Source: Ophioderma brevispina
Taxonomy: Eukaryota; Echinodermata; Ophiuroidea; Amphilepidida; Ophiodermatidae
Direction of reading: 5' to 3'
DNA length: 64,000 bases
NCBI GenBank assembly: GCA_023653785.1
Contig: JAMKCH010043925.1
Coordinates: forward strand, 48,084-112,083
Part shown: positions 34,441 through 45,600 of the stretch, piece after piece
Numbering within the stretch: position 1 is the first letter of the stretch
How the letters are laid out: each line of letters opens with the position of its first letter
Notes under the pieces: generated by a model
The model's input: the letters and a program-made list of their open reading frames with translations, nothing else
Told to the model about the DNA's origin: nothing
Database searches by the model: none
Program-made: the position numbers and the translations under genes

Positions 34441-34808
34441 ATAAAGGAAGCTCATATGACAGCAAAATCCGATATCCGTACCTGACAAATACGTATTCAT
34501 TCAAAAGCTCAAACAAACCAAGAGGTAGGCCTACCTAAACAAGTATGGGTCCACGAAACTACTTAACTCTTGACGCATTAATCCGATAATGTAATCGTTA
34601 TTTGTGACTTCCAAATTCAACCAGGGAACAAGATTCAAAAGTATCTGAGCTTGCGGTTTATAGTTACATCACAGGATCCCCGTAACAATTGTCACATTCG
34701 TCATCACATCAGTTTGGAGCCTCAGCGGTTACGAATATTACCAAAGCCTCGACAGCAAGGAAAAACTAACAACGGCCCCATAATGCAAGGGCACAGCAAC
34801 CAGCTATG

Positions 34809-35178
34809 CTATGTCGAGGACGTGTATGAGATGGAATAGGCATTGTGGCAGATGGCATGGGATGGCAGAACAAACACGTTTTTGTTGCAATCACCCATGG
34901 CGGTGCCCTGTGGGTAACCAATTGCTAAGTCAGTGTTGCCAGTAAAGAGGAACCCAAAGTTAAAACAGTTGGTTGCATCAGGGCATTTCTCCGGGTAACT
35001 AAAACAGCCCAATTTTCCGAACTTTGAGAGATGCCCGTACATCGCAATAGCCGAATAGTCAGTATAATGCGATAAAAGGTATTTTGGCAACATGGAAAAC
35101 AATTTAGGCCGATCCCGACCTCCAAGCGGACAGCCAATAAATTTAAAGTATTTCCTCCTCGTTGAGGCGGAGGTAGGA
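34809..35178 (-). CDS. Candidate terminal exon, possible secreted-protein fragment
   Basis: On the - strand a tract ending TTTTTTTAG precedes 35178. From there one frame is open for 122 codons to TAG at 34809, long for this AT-rich DNA. The peptide starts PTSASTRRKYFKFIGCPLGG and contains GKLGCFSYPEKCPD, then a Cys and FNFGFLFTGN. A Cys-Pro-Cys stretch before an aromatic strand weakly recalls the lead-in to LamG/concanavalin-A-like domains of secreted invertebrate proteins; that is a guess. The end (CHNAYSISYTSST) is low in complexity. No - strand polyadenylation signal or partner exon was identified. Confidence 0.33.
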
Positions 35179-35589
35179 CTAAAAAAATCGATAGCCGCGG
35201 GTACGTGGTTTTAAACGAAATAAGAACATGACCTACTTTGGAAGACTGCTCATCACCCAGTTAATGAGCAGTGGAACATTAACACATTGGAGATATGTTG
35301 CCATGTATTACAATTCCTAAAGCACCACAGTTATATGTCCCAAGGGAGATGGATAGTTCTTCACAAATCTCACCTCAAAAGCAAGCCTGGAGCCGATCCA
35401 ATGTTTTCCTTTACAATATCCTCATCAGGTCTAATTATGAGACTCGAGGCTAAAGCATCAATCATATGTTTCCCAAGACTGGTTTCTGAATAGTATAGCT
35501 TGTGGCCTCATTATATTGCAATTCTGTGCTTTCTGCAGATATTATATCAGCAGATATGGTACAGACTATATTGTGAATTGATTAACACC

Positions 35590-35830
35590 AGACATATGGG
35601 GACATATGTGGTCCAGTGGATGAAGTCTGGACTTATGATCTGAAGGTTGTGCCTGGTTCAAGTCCCACTCTGGCCAAAGCATTTTACTTTGGCTAGCTCT
35701 ATCTATCCAGGGGTAAAATTGGGAGCTGTTCAGTGAATCTAAGTACCGACAAGTTAGTTGAAGTGAAATGATTCTGATGGATTCCCATTGGCAGTAGAAT
35801 ATTAGTGCTGAGCCTCTAGAGGTTTTTCGG
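35590..35830 (+). mobile_element. tRNA-derived SINE
   Basis: The A-box-like TGGTCCAGTGGATGA (35609-35623) and the good B-box GGTTCAAGTCCC (35655-35666) are 46 bases apart, as in tRNA genes. The acceptor stem does not close, and a tail (TTTACTTTGGCTAG, then AAATTGGGAGCTGTTCAGTGAA) follows. This is the usual SINE plan of a Pol III head plus unrelated body. A genuine tRNA gene is unlikely. Confidence 0.6.
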
Positions 35831-35847
35831 CATTTAGTTCTATAAGA

Positions 35848-35868
35848 CGACGTCACCTCCTACGTCAC
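35848..35868. promoter_or_regulatory. Pair of CRE/ATF-like ACGTCACC sites
   Basis: GACGTCACC and TACGTCACC lie about 12 bases apart. The first contains the CRE core TGACGTC on the other strand. No gene start is tied to them. Confidence 0.25.
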
Positions 35869-36237
35869 CAAGATGCAGTAACTACGGCAAATTGCCTGCA
35901 ACTGTCAAGAAGCCATACTTTGAAAATACATGCTTAATCCATGTAAGCTATTGATCAGAGTGGTAGTCATGCTTTTTTTCCCACAAGAATGTTGAGAAAC
36001 GAGACTGGGTGCTAATTTATGTTTATAAACACTGGATTCACATTACTATATCATCCTAATTATTATTGAGTTACGTAAATTGCTGACTAATCGTATCATT
36101 TGACATATACGTTTTTAAGTGACAATAGACATTGGGGAGGGGATAAAAGGACCACTTTTTGTTTTTTTTTGGATAAAAAGGTGCAAAATTTAGAGACAAC
36201 AAAAACTCCACTATCAAAAGGTATACACTAAATGTTT

Positions 36238-36292
36238 TTACACACACATGCATGCATGCATGCATGCACACACACGCACACACAGACACATA
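36238..36292. repeat. CA / TGCA microsatellite
   Basis: ACACACA, then about five ATGC units, then CACACACACGCACACACAGACACA. Confidence 0.9.
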
Positions 36293-37034
36293 TGAATCAT
36301 GTCGACAAAGGTCTTTCCGAGGGTCTTTCCGAAGGTCACAAAGAACAATCTTTGTACATCTCAGACATCCCTTGGGTCAGTGATTCTTTTGACTTAGTAA
36401 AGGTAATCAATCAGTGTGTACTAGAGTTAGCAGGACATGAACTTGTGTGAAAGTATTGATAGGTTAGAGAGATTTTACATAGTTCAAAAATATGACCTTT
36501 GACCTATAGGCCTGTATCTTACACCTGATGTGTCAGTACCTACAGAGGTCATTTGGTGCCAAGAGTTATGAAAAATTTGACCAAGGATCTGGGAAGTACA
36601 GCAACTTGTTTGTGGAGGTGGACGCCGATGCGTCAGAATGTGCTGTGGAAAAATCCCCTTTCTGGCTATAGCTGCCAGGAGGATAACAAACAGATCAAAC
36701 ATATTGGGGGGTTTTCTAAGTAATTCACAGATTGTATACTCCCCAAAATGTATTGTAATATGAGCTCAAGACATCATAAAGATCAATCATTTAACGGGGG
36801 AGAGAGAACCCTCCAGTTTCAAAAACTTTCCAACTGGTGATATGCATGTGTACCTGCATTAGTGAGACACTACTATTCACTTTTCAATGCATTATGAAGA
36901 ATGTTAAATGGAGTGAGATAAATAAATCAGAGAATCAATGTATGCTGTACTAGTTATAGAATTTCTGATGGTTCAATTATGCTTAATTTTGCGAAATAAA
37001 TAGAATAGATTGTTATAGGTAAGACTCTCTGAAG
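36293..37034. other. No supported feature
   Basis: A small direct repeat GGTCTTTCCGAGGGTCTTTCCGA lies at 36310-36332. A frame at 36232-36450 is judged non-coding. ATGACCTTTGACCT near 36491 is another TGACCT pair. Confidence 0.4.
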
Positions 37035-37274
37035 GCCGTGCATGAAGAAGATACCGTGTGTCTGCTGCTGCATGGCTTTGACATATCAGTCATTCCCATT
37101 CACAAGGAAATGCCCACAGAATACGACTACATGGAGATTACGATTTTGTATGGCAAGCGTGAAGGCGAACAGCAAACCGCAAACGAAATTTTGACAATCA
37201 GTCATGCAAGATGGATTTCGTCACAGGATTTGCCTTTTACGCTTGTGCTTATTGCCATATCGTCCTTGTTTTGA
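37035..37274 (+). CDS. Candidate terminal exon, unknown product
   Basis: The frame runs from an AG (after CTCTCTGAAG, 37034) through 79 codons to TGA at 37272-37274; an in-frame TAA lies just upstream of the AG, so the segment must begin by splicing. The peptide has coding-like composition (EEDTVCLLLHGFDISVIPIH, EYDYMEITILYGKREGE) and ends in a hydrophobic tail (PFTLVLIAISSLF), which could be a C-terminal anchor. AATAAA follows 46 bases after the stop. The acceptor is weak (short pyrimidine tract). No family is recognised, and upstream exons are not identified. Confidence 0.4.
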   Translation, partial: AVHEEDTVCLLLHGFDISVIPIHKEMPTEYDYMEITILYGKREGEQQTANEILTISHARWISSQDLPFTLVLIAISSLF

Positions 37275-37320
37275 GAGGCAGTTAGGCCCTAGAACTTGTT
37301 CCAGTATTTAAATATGTGAT

Positions 37321-37326
37321 AATAAA
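37321..37326 (+). terminator. AATAAA polyadenylation signal
   Basis: A canonical hexamer 46 bases after the TGA that closes the 37035-37274 frame. AATAAA is common in AT-rich DNA, so its weight comes from its position. Confidence 0.35.
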
Positions 37327-37489
37327 GAGATTACATACACAATCGCTATCCCTTTGGAAAGAACAAATTTTGCTGTCACCTCTCGACCCTAAAAAACCCG
37401 CACCTCAAAAAGTACAAATTAGGGCACAAAAAAAAAAAATATGCTGACTGATCCATGATTTTCATTCACTAATCACCAGGCGGTTCTCG

Positions 37490-38170
37490 AACCACAAGTT
37501 TCGCCTGGTTGCGCAATCAGTTATTAAAATGCATAAATATGCCATTAAATGCAGCCAACATCACACATGATATTGTGGCACCTCACTCTATCACCCTAAC
37601 AAATGTGAAGTCAATCGGCGCAGAGCGTTATAATCTAGCCAACATTTTTACCAAAATGTCTGAAAAATATGCAAATAAGCTAATTAAAATTCATGAATAT
37701 GCAAATATACAGCCAAATGGCTACATATAATACTGTGGCACCTCACTTTATCATCCTACTAAGTTTGAAGAAAATCATTGGTCACAGCGTTTGGTAAGCA
37801 GAGCCATATAAAAAAAAACGGTTAAACTGAAATGTCTGAAAAATATGCAAATAAGCTAACTAAAAATTTATGAAAATGCAAATGCAGCAGCCAAAAGCTA
37901 CACCACCTCACTCTACCACCCTACCAAGTTAGAAGTAAATCGGCATAGTGTTAGCCAGCAGAGCATTTTAAAAAAAAGTTAACCAAAATGTCTGAAAAAA
38001 TATGTAAAAAGCTTAAAAACACATTAAATTTCATGACTATCCAAATAATGCAGCCAAAAGCTACACATGATATTGTGGCACCTTACTCTATAACCCTATC
38101 AAGTTAGACGTAAATCGGACATAGTGTTTAGCCAGCAGAGCATTTTTAAAAAGGTTAACCGAGTCGGACG
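37490..38170 (+). repeat. Four tandem units of ~155-180 bp, GGAC/CA tail
   Basis: Units begin near 37490, 37655, 37831 and 37986. Each carries AAAATGTCTGAAAAATATGC, GCAGCCAAAAGCTAC, ATTGTGGCACCTCACTCTA and AAGTTAGAAGTAAATCGG, in that order. The array ends in CGGACGGACGGACGGACACACACACA (38165-38190). Relatives with the same tail style occur at 42385-42640 and 51680-51895. Confidence 0.8.
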
Positions 38171-38190
38171 GACGGACGGACACACACACA

Positions 38191-38469
38191 GAATTCGGAC
38201 TAGTATGTGCCTCCATGAACATTGGTTCAGGTGACACAAAAAATTACCAACAGAAAGACAAAAAACATCAAAACGATTATAACAAGTAAAATAAAAGATC
38301 TTTGCTATGTCATTGAAAAAAAAAAAATTAAAAAGTAGCATGTTGTAATGATTTGAGAGTAGCACTGTGAAGTTCCATCTTAAAAAAAGACCAAGCAACC
38401 CTAATATTTTCCCCCCATTATGGCAAACAAACATTTAAGTCATTATTTGAAAACAATTTAAATGTCTTG
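38191..38469. other. No recognised feature
   Basis: AT-rich spacer with an A-run at 38318-38328. Confidence 0.4.
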
Positions 38470-38820
38470 AATGTACATTCCACTTCACAGTTTAGAGAAT
38501 CAAAGGTCACTTCTGGGGTCATGACCTATTATGACAGGGTCACACCCAGGGGTCATAACAGCCACTATGGGATCACTAAAGCCCATGATATACTTCCAGT
38601 CACAGCGAGCAATTTCTGCTCGTGAGCATGCGTAACACTTGATCTTGGGTCAAAATCTGGTATTGCGACTGCGACTGGAAGTATATCATGGGCTTAAAGG
38701 GATGGGGTCAAAAGTCAAATAAATTTAAAGTACATTATTTCCAACATCCTGAGGGCTTAATATTACGCGCTCCATAGGGCATAATGTTATGTCGTCCACA
38801 GTCAAGTGGTTAATCTGTCC
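38470..38820 (-). repeat. Dispersed repeat family C, copy 3, inverted and interrupted
   Basis: The reverse complement follows 31203-31450: GGGGTCATGACC, GACAGGGTCACACC, ACTATGGGATCACTAA, then (after the 38580-38694 insertion) AGGGATGGGGTCAAAAG and GGGCATAATGTTATG...CCACAGTCAAGTGGTTAA. Confidence 0.75.
38580..38694. mobile_element. 115-bp Tourist-like MITE with TAA duplication
   Basis: The termini AGCCCATGATATACTTCCAG and CTGGAAGTATATCATGGGCT are perfect inverted repeats. TAA lies at 38577-38579 and 38695-38697. Removing the element and one TAA restores the sequence of the uninterrupted family C copies (CACTAAAGG...; compare the complement of 30905-30935). A TWA target marks PIF/Harbinger. 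The inner arms GCGAGCA/TGCTCG add a small hairpin. Confidence 0.85.
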
Positions 38821-38937
38821 TGCTCTATTACACGCATCCAGGAAACCTGTACCTTACATACATCTTTTTTACATCTATTAAGATATTAATGAATAATGCA
38901 AGCGCTAACCCTGCTGCAATACCCCCATGCTTTCACA

Positions 38938-39462
38938 TTAAAGCGGCACTGGCACATATTCAGAAAATATGAAATTTCTTCAATTTGCTCGGAAATGATA
39001 GTCTAGGCCATTGGAAGAATAGAGATATATTTTACACATAGAAATAACATACCCCAAAGCAGATAGGGGCATTTATAAGAGGCTAAAGACATTCAGGGAA
39101 TTTGTAGGCTAACTTTTAAGTTTGCTGTAACTTTAATCAACAAATGTGTCTATTACATGACTATCATAGACTCGTACTCATTGATATTAAAACCGCAAAG
39201 GTCACAGACCGGTCAAACAAGGCGCATGCCGTGAGAATCAACTCTAGCATGTGTTTTCTTGTGTTACACGTCATTTCCGCGTCGTCTGCTGAATTAATGT
39301 CGCGTTATAAAATCCTTCTGCTTACCCATAAGCGCGCTGATTTGGGCTTAATAATTTCAGTTGAGGGCTAATGTATATAAAAGCTTTACAACCACGCAAA
39401 AATATCAATTTTGAAAAATCTAGAAGGTGCATTATTTTTCAAATGTGCCAGTGTCTCTTTAA
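38938..39462. mobile_element. 525-bp TTAA-ended element (family A)
   Basis: The left end TTAAAGCGGCACTGGCACAT and the right end (complement) TTAAAGAGACACTGGCACAT agree at about 17 of 20 positions, with TTAA at both sides. The interior is CpG-rich near 39180-39340 and has only a short frame (39144-39371) with no transposase motif. TTAA duplication again points to piggyBac or Kolobok. Its right TTAA is also the left TTAA of the next element. Confidence 0.75.
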
Positions 39463-39814
39463 AGGTGCAACAAGAGATTTCACATATCAGGTGTCCCCCA
39501 AAAATCTAAAGTTCTGATTTTTGCCCTGATGTAAAGCTTTCCATAAAAAATAACCCCACCTGAAAGGATTAAGCTGAGAAATGTTTCTTTGGTACAAAAT
39601 TTTGAAATTTCTAATTTCGTATAGGAGCAAATACGAAATTCAGCCTATGTTTTATATTGAAATACAAGCAAACCAGAATCACCTTTTTTCTCTATTTTAA
39701 TGCATTTCTGTAGCCACATACAAGGTAAGAAATCTGTTGAATGTCTAATCTATATGAAATTACTATTATGAAACAATATTTAGGTGCCTCAAAAATCTCT
39801 CGTTGCACCTTTAA
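39459..39814. mobile_element. 356-bp TTAA-ended MITE (family B), copy 2
   Basis: It starts TTAAAGGTGCAACAAGAGAT and ends ATCTCTCGTTGCACCTTTAA. Its interior is collinear with 24770-25124 throughout. It abuts family A at a single shared TTAA (39459-39462). Confidence 0.8.
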
Positions 39815-40435
39815 TTTGGGAAGTTATGAGCTTTGCCAAATAGCTATTGTTTCAGACAGAGTACAAATAATTTGCCAACTAAAGATTTCCTACCTCAATC
39901 CATCAAAACTGAAAAACATTGTAGTATCAAAACACCCTTAAGCACGCAAGATATTGGGAAGGAATTACCGCCGCCTGCGTGACTCCAAGCAGAGACTATT
40001 GAAAAATGATGTCGTTTGTATTTTCGACTTGCCAGACTACCCATAATCCCTCACGAGTTTGATCATCGCAATGCAAAAATGCGAAATTTGCTGCAACTTT
40101 AACCATTTTTACAAAATTCTAGAGGGTGTCCACGAAAGATTATGTCACCATTTGGTGTAGAATTATGTTCTATAGAGATGTCAGTTTTGTTTTGACGTGG
40201 ACACCCCTAGGTTTTAATGGCATTTAATTTTTGCTTGCATCATTTTAATGTGTAAGCACGTGGTGTAAGCAGAATTGGCGACGCCGATTTCAACTGACTC
40301 TTTTGCCAAGTTGAATCGTTGTTACACGATTGTAAACGTGTACACTGTGACATGGTGATCGCTCAGTATTGTGTTGTAACACCATTCCTAGGGAATAATT
40401 ACGCGGACGGTATACCCGGGGACAGGATCACATAA
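39815..40435. other. No recognised gene
   Basis: An 11-bp inverted pair GGGTGTCCACG (40127) / CGTGGACACCC (40196) flanks ~60 bases. It may be a small decayed foldback. Confidence 0.4.
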
Positions 40436-40722
40436 TGAAATGGCTTCCAAACCCGGGGGCATTTGGTGACAGAGGACTCAAACAAATAGGGGTATTTGGG
40501 TGAGAAACAGCCAAAATGCCCCAAAATAGTTCTTTTTTTCGGGTGACAAATTTGTATGCAAAATCTTCCAAAACATGCGGTCTTTTTAGAAAATTTTTCA
40601 AATATTCACCAAAAATAGGGGTCTTTGGGTGAAATTTTTTCTCCCAAAAAGGGGTCTTTAGGTGACAGTGGTACACTTTCCAAAATGTGGTCTTTGGGTG
40701 ACATTGAAGAGGTGTCACCTCT
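40436..40722. repeat. ~40-bp minisatellite with GGTCTTTGGGTGACA motif
   Basis: GGTCTTTNGGTGA recurs at about 40625, 40652 and 40691, with weaker versions (GGCATTTGGTGACAG, GGGTATTTGGGTGAG) at 40458-40504. The - strand frame across it (40428-40718) therefore reads as a repetitive HPKTPFW-like peptide. I treat that as repeat translation, not as a gene. It ends in the palindrome GAAGAGGTGTCACCTCTTC. Confidence 0.7.
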
Positions 40723-40786
40723 TCATCAGTGATCGCTTCTGTTTCAGTGACCGGTCCTTTTCAGTGATCGTTCCCGTTTACTCAGC

Positions 40787-40820
40787 TAGCGGGAGACCGC
40801 GCGAAGCGCGGGCCTCCCAC
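40787..40820. repeat. GC-rich hairpin GGGAGACCGCGCGAAGCGCGGGCCTCCC
   Basis: Nested stems GGGAG/CTCCC and CCGCGC/GCGCGG surround GAA. Similar GCGCAAAGCGCGGAA strings occur in the right-end repeat cluster (61300, 62640). It is probably repeat-derived; a rho-independent terminator is not expected in this context. Confidence 0.6.
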
Positions 40821-42380
40821 TTGTTAGCATAATAGCAGGCAACTCTTTTGTCAGGTGGCATTTCTTTTTCAATAGTAGATAACTCTTTGTAAGTAAAGTA
40901 ATGTCATGTTATGTAAGCACGGATTTGGGTCAATATAGTTATAAAAGAAACTTTAAACTGGCAACCATACATTACATTGTTATGCGTTCCCGACACACAG
41001 TGCAAAATACCATCGTACTGCAAATGTCACGTGTTTTGTGCCATGTGACTAAGTCTAGCCATGATGAGTCACGCAGCCCCCCTAGGAAGGAATATGTCTT
41101 GATGAGTACCTACTTAGTTTTGATCCCTTTTCATAGAACATTGCGTTCTTCTCCCCAAACCATCATACTCATTATTAATTAGAGCAGAGTAGAAAACTCT
41201 CCAAAGACGGATCAATTCCAGCACCGAAAGCAATAACCTCCTACACTTAAAACTTGCGTCATCTTATAAAATGCCATCTTTCAACATCAAAATCCAGTCT
41301 CCCTTAAGTGCCCTTCCACATAAAACAAAGAATGCCACTAAATTGTGCTTTCAACCAAAAATAGCATACTTATATAGTCATAGCATATTTATGAAATAGG
41401 TTGAATGCGGAACATCAATTTTGAATTGCAATCGATGAAACGCTCCCTCCTGGAAATTACTGAATGAGACGTTCATATTATATGATGTTCTCCAATGTTG
41501 CCTAATTTGAGGAGGTAATTTTTGATGGATCATTGTCTTCTCAAGAAAGGCTAGAGCCTGTCTGTGTTGATTATAAAATGTGAGGTATATGAGGCCAATG
41601 CACTAACGTCAAAGGCGTCTGGGCAAAACAAAGGAAAGAATGCACATCACACATCATGTGACCACCGACCTATTATGCCTATTCAGCGTGCGCACCGAAA
41701 TACACTTTCACACAACAGGCTGAACTTAACTGTAAACACTTAGTAGGTCAACAACATTGTTCAGGTTCATCAGTTTCTCATAAGGTCTATGTCCTGATTA
41801 TGTTGTTCATCAAGAATCTCCAAGGAATTGTCGCCGTCGTCAGGGAGCATCAATGCATAGAATATCCATGGTGCATATCTTTTGTCGCATTTCGTTTATT
41901 GCTTCATCTCCTTCTACACGACGTGAGATGTATGTCTGCATGTCAGCTTGGTTGCACGACTGGAACCAAAGCTGCCACTATGGATCCAACTTCAGCTACA
42001 TAGGGGTAACCATTCTTAGCTATCGGTACATCTGTCGTTACCATATCAGAATTTAAGCTAGCAGTGGGCAACATAACAGGACTTGATTTAAGACTACTCA
42101 TTAAGCCCTTGTTCTATGAGTACTGTTAAGAAAATAATCCTCTCCTATATATCCAGTCTACTTGTCAAGACTGTTCACTGCTTTCACAGCAACTGCGAGA
42201 CATAAGGCACTGCTCTTAGGAGACAATGCAATTCAGCAAGTTCAGGGAGCATGATACATACATATCCTTCTACTTGAAAGTACTATAAGAAGGAATTATG
42301 AATATTTCAAACAATAAAATAATTTTGAAAATATTCAACTACTAGGCAGTCCCTGGGTTTCGCGATCACCTAGCTTGAAT
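40821..42380. other. No supported gene
   Basis: Overlapping + frames at 41800-42056 look better than background (WNQSCHYGSNFSY), but they lack a good acceptor and any recognised domain. The rest is AT-rich. Confidence 0.4.
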
Positions 42381-42384
42381 GTCC

Positions 42385-42640
42385 CTAATGACCTTTCTGC
42401 ATCAGCAATTGACCCCACCAAGTTTCATGTCCATACACCAATGTTTTCCCCATTTCACCTCCTTTGACCTTGAATGACCCCTGATGACCTTTGATCCACT
42501 AACCAATACAAACTCGGTCTTCGGACGGTCAAGGGGCACCCACCCACCAAGTTTTAGGAACGTGCAACCCTCGGTCTCTGAGAAAATAGACACGGTCAGA
42601 CAGACAGACACATAGACAGACCACCGGTATTAATTAATAT
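42385..42640. repeat. Dispersed repeat with GACA tail
   Basis: TTGACCCCACCAAGTTTCATG, CTTTGACCTTGAATGACCCC and CCACCAAGTTTTAGGAACG lead into CAGACAGACAGACACATAGACAGACC, and then an AT-rich end. It has the same layout as other GGAC/GACA-tailed repeats here. Confidence 0.6.
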
Positions 42641-45600
42641 ATAGATGTTAAGCAAATCAAACAAAGTGGAACCCAAAGGAAAAAAAATATTTTTCAAAAT
42701 GTTCTGAGGTGGACACCCAGTCTTGGGCCAAAGTTCATGCCTTAAAAACAACGTCATTACTAATAATATTAGTGCTCAAGTATGTAACCAAAGATTGGCG
42801 CTGCCCAACCAAGTTTGTGACGTTACATTGCATGAGGCTGGCCTAAGCTATTAGTTGTGTAAAATGCCGAGGTGACCTGGTTTTTTGAGGGAGGAAGTCC
42901 AGGCAATTATCTAGTTGGTGTACGGACTGAGTCGCATCCAAGTGTGCTATAGGGGCACAGCTCTCTATCCCTTTTGGCCGCTCTTATACTTCATCTTTAT
43001 AGATGCTGATACCAGGGGTCTAATCTGGAGTGGCACCCATGTTATGTATGCCAATGAAAAATGTGGAAAATGGGTATCTGGAGTGGGGGACGAAAGAGAA
43101 AACGTGGTCGGGTCTGTGTGGACCAGCTAATGGTTATGAAACTGGCCGTTTTCCGGGAAATAGGTTGTTTCCGCGGTTTTTTCCCCTTGGAAGAGAAGAA
43201 CGAAACTGCGAAACCCTGTTTCAACGTAGCGACCTGCCAAAGTTTGCATTATAGTGTTGTTTTTTTAAATTCTGAATTTGATTACAAACCAGATGAAAAT
43301 CGAAACAGCCAACTTTTTGCTTACTAATGTAAACAGGTTCCAAGAGAAAAATGCCACAATTGCCATTTAATATTTCAAACGATGACACTCAACAGTTTCG
43401 AAAAAAAGTAGGTCAAAGATGGGACCTCCAAAGCATTCCATAGGCTCAAAGTAAATTCCTCTATTTGTGCAAACCAAGATTGAAGTGAACCCTGAAGTTT
43501 GGTCAGAAAGTAGGCCAGTGGTTTTAATAGCCGCCAGCTATTAAATATAATGTTGATAGCAAACATAAATGTTTGTTCCAACCAGTACACAATGATCTGG
43601 GTTCATTAGTGTTAAAATACTGAGGAGGAGGAAAAGTGGAACAACAGTCCCACATAGGATCGCCCAATAAGTAGTGTATTGAGGCTTTGCACATTCTTTA
43701 AGTGGCAATTCCATCATTATGATTACTAAATTCTGTTTGTGAGTTTTCTAAGTGCAATATGCACTGCATGTGGGATATGAATATGTTTTTTTAAAAATAG
43801 ACCTCCCCCTCCCCACCGAAGGAGTTTTGATTGATTGTGAATTTTTCGGACAATATCATGAATTAAACTAAGAAGCCCTCAAAAAGAAGAATCTTTCCAT
43901 TGGGTCCATTACTGGTGACGGAATTGGGACAACCAGGGGTAGTCACCCTACTCTTTTTGACACTGCTGTGATATGTAATACAGGCATGTTTTGTCTCTCT
44001 GTACACGGGACTGACCAGTAAATCCTGCTATATGCATGACTGTAATAAGCATGTACAGGCATGTTTCACTGTACCAAGGGAACGACAGCCTTAAAACAAA
44101 TGCATGTACAATATATGCATGCTACTGACCGTGATATGCATGTACATGCATGTCTTTAGGTACATGGGACCAGCGCTAACAACCCCCTTCCAAAGCTGGG
44201 TATTATCACATTTAGCTGCCCAAGTCCCAAATCTTCAGAAAAGTGTCCTGCTGGCAATAGAGGCAGGACACCCAGCACCAAAGGGCAATACCCTTAAACC
44301 GTGGGCCACGCTCTTCACGGGTTGAATTGCAGCCCATTTTTACTGGCTTTTTGACAGTAGACTCATTCCAACCTGATTTTCATCACTGTGACTATATTTA
44401 TGCTTCTTTACAATTCAGGTTACTTATAAATACAGCAAGTCACATCTGATGTTTATTTCATCTGGCAAATGAAACATAACTCAATCTTAATCCCTAACTT
44501 AATTCCCTAATTGGGACTAAGTCGGAAAATTAAATATTCAATCAGTTTTGCGAGAAAAGGGACCAAAAACTTGGTGTCCCAAGTTACTAACTAGTTTGCA
44601 AATCTATAGATATCTATGCCTAGCATGTAGGCATAGTTATTTTACTGCCATGTCTGCAAAATGTCAAAGTTATCAAGCCTGAAGCTCAAGTGTGCTATTG
44701 ATTTCCTCATCGATAACATTCTTATCAAAGCCTGTACAACTTTAAAAGTTCTGCACTCCTATCATTGCTAAGAAACCTTGAATATGCCATACTGCCATGC
44801 ATAGACTACTATGCCACTTAATACATTACTTGCACTAAGAATAAAATAGAGCTCTATGGTACACTATCTGGGCCAATTTCAAAATAAGACACTTCTAGTG
44901 ACTTGATTAATCTTAGCTGTGATATATCATCCCAATACGTGGGATTTCTAGACTCAGGCTAGACACTCTGAATACACAGTATAAACCAGTTGTGACTTTT
45001 CAAAAAGACCCTAGTGTGACAATAATACTGTATGTTGTCATTTACATTTCACAACCAATCCTTTCGACTACTAAATAATTCTGGCTGCATCAGATATGTG
45101 TGTGTGAGGGTATTTTACAGAGTTCAATATCATTCAAAATTGTGGTACGGGAAACTGGTAAGATAAAGGGAAAGGATTTTAAGATACATGTAAAGCATTC
45201 ATTTTAATTACCACAAAGGAAAGTATGCCAGAAATCTTAAAAAGACAAAGGACAAAATTAGAAAGATCATGTAGGATGAAGAATAAACTGTGTACAAAGT
45301 GAAGACATAATAAAAGCCTTACTTCTTCCCCCAAAAAAATATTGGGAAATATTTTTAAAAAGCCTTTTTGGTTTCTATTTGTCCTTTTTTAGACTTCTTG
45401 TCGGTTTTTAAATTGACATTTTCACCCCACACAATTACAGCATACATTTTTCTTTATTATTGCTAGCAAACCTAAATTCCATAATTTAAATTGAATCTGC
45501 TATACCATTTCAACGAGAGTGCCAACTGTGTGTATTATATCAACAGCCCAAAGATTACTGAACAAATATTTTCCAGTAAACATAAACAACTCATATTTAT

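Noticed and set aside
40428..40718. 96-codon - frame with repetitive HPKTPFW-like peptide
   Set aside because: It is the translation of a ~40-bp minisatellite. No start context or splice sites.
41800..42056. Overlapping + frames as a lectin-like exon
   Set aside because: Only a few suggestive residues. Acceptor missing and two frames compete.
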